From: Chromatiales bacterium
GTDB taxonomy: Bacteria; Pseudomonadota; Gammaproteobacteria; JAGRCI01
DNA: 47,398 nt
Assembly (NCBI GenBank): GCA_020445565.1
Contig: JAGRGI010000034.1
Span: 1-47,398 of the forward strand
Reading direction: 5' to 3'
Notes under the pieces: model-generated
The model's input: only the letters and a program-made list of their open reading frames with translations
What the model was told of the DNA's origin: nothing
Database searches by the model: none
In this document: piece after piece, positions 1-6,679 of the stretch
Numbering within the stretch: the stretch's first letter is position 1
Layout of the letters: the number at the start of each line of letters is the position of its first letter
Made by a program: the position numbers and the translations under genes

Positions 1-984
<984 letters not shown>

Positions 985-991
985 TCTCTCC

Positions 992-1024
992 ACCGGAACC
1001 CGTTGCCTACGGGTTCCGGCATTT
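992..1024 (+). terminator. Hairpin terminator after icd
   Basis: Perfect 10-bp stem (arms 993-1002 and 1010-1019, CCGGAACCCG/CGGGTTCCGG) with a 7-nt loop, nine bases after the icd stop. It is followed only by CATTT, so the U-tract is weak; placement argues for transcription termination. Confidence 0.6.
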
Positions 1025-1069
1025 CGCGACAACATGGCCCCAGGCGCGTTTGCCAGGGGCGATTTCCGG

Positions 1070-1075
1070 TATACT
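1070..1075 (+). promoter_or_regulatory. Possible -10 box for the FNR-like gene
   Basis: TATACT, 72 bases before the GTG start of the regulator. The best -35 candidate (TTTGCC, 1049-1054) is at a short 15-base spacing, so only the -10 element is suggested. Confidence 0.35.
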
Positions 1076-1146
1076 CCCCCGTCAAGGCGGTCCCGACCGG
1101 GGCGCCGGGCAAGTAATCATCGCCGACCATCTCCCTCGGACCCTCT

Positions 1147-1851
1147 GTGAAACCTTCGCAAATACAAAGCGCTTGGCAAGGCAACCCGAAATGCGAGGAA
1201 TGCGCCATTCGGGGGTTGGCCCTGTTTTCAGAGTTACAGGCCGAGGATTTTGCCCACATCCACGAACCGGTGGACGAGATTTCCCTGGCACCCGGCACGG
1301 TACTCTATCAAGCTGGTGACAGCGCTCACTATCTCTATACCGTGCGTTGCGGCATGCTCAAGCTCACACAGTTCCTGCCCGGCGGCACCCAGCGCATCGT
1401 TCGTCTGCTGCACCGCGGCGACGTGGCGGGCCTGGAGGCCATACTGGAAAGCCACTATCCCCATACGGCCCAGGCCGTTGCGCCAACAGAATTGTGCCGC
1501 ATCCCGATCGCCGTCATCCGGCGCCTCAACGAAAACACGCCGAGAATCCATGGTCAGCTCCTGCAACGCTGGCAGAAAGCCCTGCGCGAAGCCGACGCCT
1601 GGCTGACAGAACTGTCCACCGGCACCGCACGCGCCAGGGTGGCCCGACTGCTTCTGCGTCAGGCCGAACACGAACCCCCTGCGGGATTCACTCTGCTGGG
1701 CAGGGAAGACATGGGGGCGGTATTAGGCATCACCACCGAGACCGCCAGCCGCACTATTGCCGAATTCAAACGCACGGGCCTGTTGATCGACCAGGGCGAA
1801 GGTCGTGTCCGGGTAAACGCCGAAGGTCTGGCGAGAGAGGCCGCCGATTGA
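1147..1851 (+). CDS. Crp/FNR-family transcriptional regulator, FNR-like with incomplete cysteine set
   Basis: DNA-binding regulator with an N-terminal cyclic-nucleotide-binding-type sensor fold and a C-terminal winged helix. 234 aa, GTG start without a strong Shine-Dalgarno site. The recognition helix has the E-x2-SR pattern (ETASR, near residue 197), which in FNR/ANR reads TTGAT-N4-ATCAA. FNR binds a 4Fe-4S cluster through three N-terminal cysteines plus one central one. Here Cys16 and Cys19 (CEEC) and the central Cys117 (ELCRIP) are present, but the residue at the third N-terminal position is Ala25. Cys68 is an extra cysteine that might substitute. It is followed by an FNR-like box and a cytochrome gene. 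Family assignment is firm; oxygen sensing is uncertain. Confidence 0.88.
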   Translation: MKPSQIQSAWQGNPKCEECAIRGLALFSELQAEDFAHIHEPVDEISLAPGTVLYQAGDSAHYLYTVRCGMLKLTQFLPGGTQRIVRLLHRGDVAGLEAILESHYPHTAQAVAPTELCRIPIAVIRRLNENTPRIHGQLLQRWQKALREADAWLTELSTGTARARVARLLLRQAEHEPPAGFTLLGREDMGAVLGITTETASRTIAEFKRTGLLIDQGEGRVRVNAEGLAREAAD

Positions 1852-1861
1852 CGACGATCAA
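1848..1861 (+). promoter_or_regulatory. FNR-type binding site upstream of the cytochrome lipoprotein gene
   Basis: TTGACGACGATCAA matches the FNR consensus TTGAT-N4-ATCAA at 9 of 10 positions and overlaps the stop codon of the FNR-like gene. A -10-like TATACG at 1885-1890 predicts a start near 1897, putting the box centre at about -42, the usual class II activator position. Confidence 0.55.
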
Positions 1862-1884
1862 GGCGAAAACACCGTCGCGCTCTG

Positions 1885-1890
1885 TATACG
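1885..1890 (+). promoter_or_regulatory. -10 box of a probable FNR-dependent promoter
   Basis: TATACG with no recognisable -35 hexamer upstream but an FNR-like box at the class II spacing. AATACT at 1903-1908 is an alternative -10. Confidence 0.4.
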
Positions 1891-1934
1891 TGAACGTTAG
1901 AGAATACTGATCCACTCGACCTCGAGGTAAACCA

Positions 1935-2306
1935 ATGAAAATCTTTGCAGCGAGCACGGCTGTCCTACTCGGAAGCGCCCTTCTCGCCGGTTGCGGCCAG
2001 GAACCGGTAAGCTTCAAAAGCAACGTCAAACCCATCCTGGACGCCAACTGCGCGGAATGCCACATCGGTAATGGCGCTGGCCTGCAGAAGAGCGGCCTGA
2101 GCATGGAATCCTACGAATCACTGATGCGCGGCACCAAATTCGGATCGGTGGTAAAGCCCGGCGACAGCGTCGGCAGCACGCTGAATATTCTGGTTGAAGG
2201 TCGCGCCGACCCTTCCATCAAGATGCCACACGGCAAACGCGCACTGACGCCCGAGGAAATCGCCACCCTGAAGAACTGGGTGGACCAGGGCGCCAAGGAC
2301 AACTGA
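1935..2306 (+). CDS. c-type cytochrome lipoprotein
   Basis: Small haem protein of 123 aa, predicted to be anchored to a membrane facing the periplasm. The signal peptide ends in the lipobox LLAGC (acylated Cys20). One haem-binding motif CAECH (residues 39-43) lies after the FKSNVKPILDANC segment typical of planctomycete-type cytochromes (PSCyt1-like). A probable distal Met ligand is in IKMPHG (Met97). Preceded by an FNR-like box, so expression may respond to oxygen or redox state. The esterase gene follows 10 bases later, likely co-transcribed. The electron partner is unknown. Confidence 0.85.
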   Translation: MKIFAASTAVLLGSALLAGCGQEPVSFKSNVKPILDANCAECHIGNGAGLQKSGLSMESYESLMRGTKFGSVVKPGDSVGSTLNILVEGRADPSIKMPHGKRALTPEEIATLKNWVDQGAKDN

Positions 2307-2316
2307 TCCCGCAGCC

Positions 2317-3219
2317 ATGGGGTCGGCCCAGCCGACCCCTCGCCGAACTAGAGTGCCTCGCCTCATCGCCCTACTCCTCCCGCTGTTACTGGCCGGTTGC
2401 AGCGCCTTGGACATAGTCAACGCCCTGTCCCCTCGCGACGGCTACAACCTGACCCGCGACTTGGCTTACGGACCGCTGAAGCGCCAAAAACTGGATGTCT
2501 ATGTCCCCGACATCTTCGCCCCCGGCGCCCCTGTGGTTATCTTTTTCCACGGCGGACGTTGGCAGGAAGGTAGCAAGGACGACTATCGCTTCGCCGCCCA
2601 GGCCCTGGCCAGTCGTGGCTTTGTAACGATTCTGCCCAACTACCGGTTGTTTCCCCAGGTGCGGTTCCCGACCTTCGTGCTGGACAGCGCCGACGCAGTG
2701 GCATGGGTATATCGTGAAATATCCGCCTATGGCGGCAATCCCGAACGAATCTATCTCATGGGCCACTCCGCCGGTGCCCACATCGCCGCGCTGCTGGCAC
2801 TGGATGAACACTACCTGTACCAACGCGTTCCCACCTTGCAACTGGCCGGCCTCATCGGCCTGGCCGGACCCTACGACTTCCTGCCCCTGACCGACGCCGA
2901 TTTGCAGGCGATCTTTGCTCCTCCCCAAGATTGGCCCCTGTCCCAACCTATCGAATTCGTTGACGGCAACGAAGCACCCATGCTGCTGCTCTATGGGGAC
3001 GAGGACACCAGCGTTAAGCCGCACAATCTGAAAAACCTCGCCCGACGCGTACGCGAACGGGGCGGTCAAGTCGATACCATCGTCTACCCGGACGTCGATC
3101 ACGCCGAGATCGTCGGCGCCCTGGCCAGACCGCTACGTTTTCTTGCTCCAGTCCTCGACGACAGCGCCGGCTTCATTGAGCGCCTTGGCGCCACGCCGCC
3201 CCCTGTGGCGGCACCCTGA
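2317..3219 (+). CDS. Alpha/beta-hydrolase lipoprotein (esterase-like)
   Basis: Predicted serine esterase of 300 aa. An N-terminal signal with lipobox LLAGC (Cys28) suggests a membrane-anchored, periplasm-facing enzyme. The oxyanion-hole motif HGGRW (79-82), the nucleophile elbow GHSAG (Ser151), an acid in YGDEDTS (near 228-230) and His262 in the DVDHAE segment form a complete catalytic triad of the carboxylesterase/BD-FAE type. Follows the cytochrome lipoprotein gene by 10 bases. The substrate cannot be told from sequence. No U-rich terminator follows. Confidence 0.82.
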   Translation: MGSAQPTPRRTRVPRLIALLLPLLLAGCSALDIVNALSPRDGYNLTRDLAYGPLKRQKLDVYVPDIFAPGAPVVIFFHGGRWQEGSKDDYRFAAQALASRGFVTILPNYRLFPQVRFPTFVLDSADAVAWVYREISAYGGNPERIYLMGHSAGAHIAALLALDEHYLYQRVPTLQLAGLIGLAGPYDFLPLTDADLQAIFAPPQDWPLSQPIEFVDGNEAPMLLLYGDEDTSVKPHNLKNLARRVRERGGQVDTIVYPDVDHAEIVGALARPLRFLAPVLDDSAGFIERLGATPPPVAAP

Positions 3220-3408
3220 CCGACAGCCAAATCCTGATTTTTCCTAAGGTTTTTCATGCCCAGAGACAAACCGTCGTCATATGGCGACAGTCTTAGGCCC
3301 GATTGGCAGGGCCGACTATCTCTTCGCGTCGCATACAGACGACAGCCTCTGCGATACTCAACAGAAAACAACATATCTAACTATTTGTTTTAATTTAATT
3401 ATAAAGCA

Positions 3409-3425
3409 TTGGCACGAGCCATGCT
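3409..3425 (+). promoter_or_regulatory. Sigma-54 promoter of a candidate small RNA
   Basis: TTGGCACGAGCCATGCT fits the -24/-12 consensus with GG (3411-3412), exactly 10 bases, then GC (3423-3424). The predicted start is near 3436. An AT-rich block upstream holds TAACTATTTGT (3378-3388), the reverse complement of the 11-mer found at the fliC and yfdX sigma-54 promoters. Sigma-54 promoters need an enhancer-binding activator, whose site I cannot identify. Confidence 0.72.
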
Positions 3426-3435
3426 AAAGATCTAG

Positions 3436-3555
3436 ACAACTGTGAGTAACAAGCTCGTTTTCACGATTGCAGTACCAACAGTTATTTGGTCCCCAGGACT
3501 CTTCCCCCGACAGGTCATGGGACGAATGGCGCGGCTTAGCCGCGCTCTTTTTTTT
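3436..3555 (+). ncRNA. Candidate sigma-54-dependent small RNA
   Basis: A roughly 120-nt segment bounded by a sigma-54 promoter and a strong intrinsic terminator. The only reading frame in it (GTG at 3442) has no ribosome-binding site and runs through the terminator. Possible internal pairing includes AACTGT with ACAGTT and GTCCC with GGGAC. The 3' end is a GC hairpin plus eight U residues, as in Hfq-bound small RNAs. I do not recognise it as CrcZ, GlmY/GlmZ or RsmY/RsmZ. It could instead be a leader with premature termination for the HDOD gene, which starts 89 bases after the terminator. Confidence 0.55.
3529..3555 (+). terminator. Intrinsic terminator of the candidate small RNA
   Basis: Perfect 7-bp GC stem GCGCGGC-TTA-GCCGCGC (3529-3545) followed by TC and eight T. 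It is the strongest terminator in this half of the window, yet no protein gene lies just before it. Confidence 0.88.
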
Positions 3556-3643
3556 GCCTGGCGTTCAGACACGCCAACCGCGGTAAAGAATCCCCCACCT
3601 GGGCCGATATTGCTCGCACAGCAACATGGCTCAGGAGCCCCCC

Positions 3644-4546
3644 ATGTCAGAGGCCGCTCACGATTATCCTTCCTCGGACGGTATCACCGTTGCCGAGTTG
3701 GACACGGAAGACCGACTGGTCAGCGCCTTCTACCACGATTTTCGCGAAGGCCGGCTGAGCATACCCAGCCTGCCCGACGTCGTCGTACGCATCAGCAAGG
3801 CCTTGCGCGACCCGGACGTAGACGTAGCCACCGTGGCCAAGCTGTTGCAATCCGATCCGGCCTTGTCCGGCCGCATCGTTCAGATCGCCAACAGCCCCCT
3901 GTATCGCGGCGCACGTCAGATCGAGCGGGTACAGGATGCGGTCTCACGCCTGGGCCTCAATGCGACCCGCAATCTGGTCACCAGCGTGGTCTTGAAGCAG
4001 ACCTTTCAATCAAAATCGCCCCTGATCGGCCGCTGGATGCGTGCCATCTGGGCGCAGAGCACAAAGGTCGCCGCAATCAGCGCCGTGTTGGGGCGCATCA
4101 CCCCCGGCATGGCTTCGGACGAGACCATGCTGGCAGGGCTGCTGCATCGCATCGGTAGCATTCCCATACTGACCTACGCGGAAAAATACCCTGAACTGGT
4201 GGAAAACCCGCCGCGCCTGAACCGCCTGCTCGAGGCAATGCAGCCGGAGGTAGGCGCCATGGTGCTGCAACGCTGGAAATTCTCACCGGAGATCGTGACC
4301 ACCGCGCGAGAATGCAGTCGCTGGCGCCGGGATCCGTCGCCCGACGCGGATTACTGTGATGTGGTAATGATCGCCCAACTGCACAGTTTCGTCGGCACCA
4401 AACGCATCGCCCAACTGCCTCCCATGGATTCCGTGCCGGCCTTTCAGAAGCTTGCCCTTGGCCTGCTGGGACCCGACCTCAGCCTTCAGGTCCTGAAAGA
4501 CGCCCACCATGAAATCGAAGAGGTCCAGCGCCTGCTGGCCGGCTGA
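3644..4546 (+). CDS. HDOD domain signalling protein
   Basis: 300-aa cytoplasmic protein with one HDOD domain (about residues 30-230), a non-catalytic relative of HD phosphohydrolases common in proteobacterial signalling and motility control. Typical segments are LPSLPDVVVRI-like (here IPSLPDVVVRI), LLQSDPALSGRIVQIANS, AVSRLGLNATRNLV and LLHRIGS. ATG 3644 is chosen because AGGAG lies just upstream; ATG 3626 in the same frame lacks a site. It stands alone between a terminator and a convergent operon. No output domain is attached, so its target is unknown. Confidence 0.85.
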   Translation: MSEAAHDYPSSDGITVAELDTEDRLVSAFYHDFREGRLSIPSLPDVVVRISKALRDPDVDVATVAKLLQSDPALSGRIVQIANSPLYRGARQIERVQDAVSRLGLNATRNLVTSVVLKQTFQSKSPLIGRWMRAIWAQSTKVAAISAVLGRITPGMASDETMLAGLLHRIGSIPILTYAEKYPELVENPPRLNRLLEAMQPEVGAMVLQRWKFSPEIVTTARECSRWRRDPSPDADYCDVVMIAQLHSFVGTKRIAQLPPMDSVPAFQKLALGLLGPDLSLQVLKDAHHEIEEVQRLLAG

Positions 4547-4562
4547 ATCTGCTCCTGCTTTT

Positions 4563-4583
4563 GCCGCCGCCATCAGCGGCGGC
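4563..4583. other. GC hairpin between convergent genes
   Basis: Perfect 8-bp stem GCCGCCGC/GCGGCGGC with loop CATCA, between the ends of the HDOD gene and the DUF1059 gene. Neither strand has a U-tract after it, so termination is possible but unproven. Confidence 0.4.
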
Positions 4584-4598
4584 GGCGCAATAGGCAGC

Positions 4599-4841
4599 TC
4601 AGTCTTCGCTGTCCGGCAATGCATCGAATTCCCTTCGTTTCGACTCAAACCACTCACCCATTTTCGCCGGGTCTTTCATCAGCTCCCGCATAGTTTGCAT
4701 AGCATCCAAATGAGCAGCGTCCTGCCTTTGGAACATGTCGATCCCATGCTGTTTGCTCTGCTCGGCTATCCCTTCAAACGTTTCCGCATGGAATTCCCTA
4801 TCGCATGCCCCTCCCAACTGCCTGCACGTCATGGTCTTCAC
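4599..4841 (-). CDS. DUF1059 family small protein
   Basis: 80-aa protein of unknown function. The segment KTMTCRQLGGACDREF followed by a SKQHGIDMF-like stretch is characteristic of DUF1059, whose members carry paired cysteines (here in TCRQLGGAC). The GTG at 4841 is chosen because GAGG lies eight bases upstream and the family usually begins at this KTMTC motif; an upstream TTG is possible. Last gene of the minus-strand group below nudF (44-base gap). Confidence 0.75.
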   Translation of the reverse strand: MKTMTCRQLGGACDREFHAETFEGIAEQSKQHGIDMFQRQDAAHLDAMQTMRELMKDPAKMGEWFESKRREFDALPDSED

Positions 4842-4884
4842 GTCTCGGTACCTCAACTTTCTTAGTGACGCACATCAATCAACC

Positions 4885-5490
4885 TCAGCTTTCGCCAACA
4901 CCCCAGCGCTCGCGCAACTCCTCGCGATGCAGTGCCAACCATTGCAAGGCAATGACAGGCGTGGCGGAGCGAATCTTACCCAGGCCAAGCAGGGCAATGG
5001 CCTCGTCGGCGGGATAGACCGCCGCGCGTATGTCCTCACCTTCGTGCGGCAGGCCGAAGACGCCACCGGCGGAGCTGCTGTCGATTTCACCAACGAACAA
5101 ATACATGCGCTCGGAACAGCCGCCGGGGCTGAGCACGAAGTCGGCGATGAATTCCATACGCCGGATCTCGCAGCCCGCTTCTTCAATGCTCTCGCGAACC
5201 GCAACCTCTTCCAGGGACTCGCCGTCATCGATGATGCCCATCACCACTTCCAGCATCCAGGCGCCATCTTCCAGGTCCAGGGCGCCGATGCGGAACTGTT
5301 CCACCAGCACCACCTCATCGCGCAGCGGGTCATAGAGCAAAACAGCCACCGCATGGCCGCGCTCCAACAATTCCCTCATCATGGGCTCCGACCAGCCACC
5401 GCCGAACAGGGAATGCCGAAGTCTGTAACGATTGACACGGAAAAAGCCCTGATAGGCGGTCTCTCTGGAGAGAATCTCGAACTCTGGCAT
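4885..5490 (-). CDS. nudF: ADP-ribose pyrophosphatase (Nudix hydrolase)
   Basis: Hydrolyses ADP-ribose and related nucleoside diphosphate sugars to AMP and the sugar phosphate. The complete Nudix box is present: G-x5-E-x7-RE-x2-EE-x-G in GIIDDGESLEEVAVRESIEE followed by AG. Length 201 aa matches the NudF family. ATG 5490 is chosen for its GGAG site at good spacing; the longer frame would start at TTG 5514. It sits 34 bases after two micro-ORFs on the same strand, probably one transcript. Confidence 0.88.
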   Translation of the reverse strand: MPEFEILSRETAYQGFFRVNRYRLRHSLFGGGWSEPMMRELLERGHAVAVLLYDPLRDEVVLVEQFRIGALDLEDGAWMLEVVMGIIDDGESLEEVAVRESIEEAGCEIRRMEFIADFVLSPGGCSERMYLFVGEIDSSSAGGVFGLPHEGEDIRAAVYPADEAIALLGLGKIRSATPVIALQWLALHREELRERWGVGES

Positions 5491-5524
5491 GCTGGCTCCA
5501 CGCGGGATTGGCAACGTTCCCCGA

Positions 5525-5641
5525 TTATAGCCCCAGTGCCAGTACCGTCCCGGCCAGAGCCAGGGCGGAAGCCAGCGCCGCTCCCAGGGTCAACAGCAGC
5601 AGCTCCGCCAAGTCCCCAAGCAGCCCTCGCGATCGGCTCAT
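5525..5641 (-). CDS. Small hydrophobic protein (38 aa), translationally coupled
   Basis: Begins MSRSRGLLGDLAELLLLTLG and continues Ala/Leu-rich to the end, consistent with one short membrane helix after a positively charged N-terminus. It has its own AGGTG site, and its ATG overlaps the stop of the 44-aa ORF as ATGA, a classic coupling arrangement. nudF starts 34 bases downstream. I do not recognise a family. Support is arrangement and translation signals only. Confidence 0.5.
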   Translation of the reverse strand: MSRSRGLLGDLAELLLLTLGAALASALALAGTVLALGL

Positions 5642-5772
5642 GTCTTGGCACCTGTATCTTTTCCAGATGACGCCACCGGCCTTGTCAGGTTTTCGTGTAC
5701 CACCCGGTAGACACCCAGGGCATGGGGAGCGGCGTAGAGAAAATCACTGTCCAACGGTCTTGTCTCCTGCAT
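5638..5772 (-). CDS. Small unrecognised protein (44 aa)
   Basis: Begins MQETRPLDSDFLYAAPHALG and is soluble-looking. The ATG has a strong AGGAG site eight bases upstream. The frame remains open much further upstream, but that part is antisense to the response regulator gene and lacks translation signals, so this start is preferred. Overlaps the next micro-ORF by four bases. It heads the minus-strand group running towards nudF and DUF1059, divergent from the response regulator. Function unknown. Confidence 0.5.
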   Translation of the reverse strand: MQETRPLDSDFLYAAPHALGVYRVVHENLTRPVASSGKDTGAKT

Positions 5773-5976
5773 GGTCGTTTCTCCTCTCGTTATTGGCAGT
5801 AGGCACATTGAAATCCAACTCGCTGCCACCGCAGGGACGAAACCGGGCGCAATGTCGCACCAATCCTGACAAACCGATGATTCTTGACGCCTGATCGGCC
5901 ATATCGAAACAACGCGTCTACGGCACAGCAGCCTGGCGGTATAAACTGCGCGGAGGATCAGAAAGCAGGACGGGCC

Positions 5977-6675
5977 ATGCCAAAGCACATCGCCATTGTC
6001 GAAGACGAAGCCGCCATTCGCGACAACTACGCCGAGGCCCTGCGGCGTCAGGGTTATCGGGTATCCGGATTTGCCGACCGGCGCTCGGCCCTGGAGCGTA
6101 TGCGCAGGGAACTGCCCGATCTTGCCCTTCTGGACATCGGCCTGGGAGACGACGTGGAAGGCGGTTTCGAGCTTTGCAGGGAATTGCGGGCACTCTCGGC
6201 AACCTTGCCCATCGTCTTTCTCACCGCCCGCGACAGCGATTTCGATACCGTCTCCGGCCTGCGTCTGGGTGCGGACGACTACCTCACCAAGGACATCAGC
6301 ATCCCCCATCTCAACGCCCGCATCGCCGCCCTGTTTCGGCGGGTCGAGGCCCTCAGCGGGGCCAATGACACCGACAAGGCTTTCTGTCACGGTCCGCTGC
6401 GTCTGGACCCGGACCGGTTGAGCATCCAATGGAACAACCAGGCCGTGGACCTCACCCTGACGGAGTTCTGGATGGTCAACGCCCTGGCCCGCCGGCCCGG
6501 TCACGTAAAGAGCCGTGAACAACTCATGCAGGAGGCGAACATCGTCGTCGATGACGCCACCATCACCTCCCATATCAAACGCATCCGCCGCAAGTTCCAA
6601 GCCCTGGATAAGGACTTCGACGCCATCGACACAGTCTATGGTCTCGGCTATCGCTGGCAGGCCGAGGACGCCTGA
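5977..6675 (+). CDS. pdsR: Response regulator, proteobacterial dedicated sortase type (PdsR)
   Basis: OmpR-like two-component regulator, 232 aa: receiver domain (1-120) with phospho-acceptor Asp53, Thr83 and Lys105, then a winged-helix DNA-binding domain. The receiver has the near-invariant run typical of the marine sortase-associated regulators (FELCRELRALSATLPI, then FLTARDSDFDTVSGLRLGAD and DYLTKDIS). AGGA precedes the ATG. The kinase follows after four bases. In other genomes this family sits beside a sortase, its target and an OmpA-like protein; none is present here. Confidence 0.85.
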   Translation: MPKHIAIVEDEAAIRDNYAEALRRQGYRVSGFADRRSALERMRRELPDLALLDIGLGDDVEGGFELCRELRALSATLPIVFLTARDSDFDTVSGLRLGADDYLTKDISIPHLNARIAALFRRVEALSGANDTDKAFCHGPLRLDPDRLSIQWNNQAVDLTLTEFWMVNALARRPGHVKSREQLMQEANIVVDDATITSHIKRIRRKFQALDKDFDAIDTVYGLGYRWQAEDA

Positions 6676-6679
6676 ATCG

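Noticed and set aside
3442..4158. 238-codon frame on the plus strand starting at GTG
   Set aside because: It runs through a strong terminator and then out of frame over the HDOD gene; no ribosome site; composition typical of a shadow frame.
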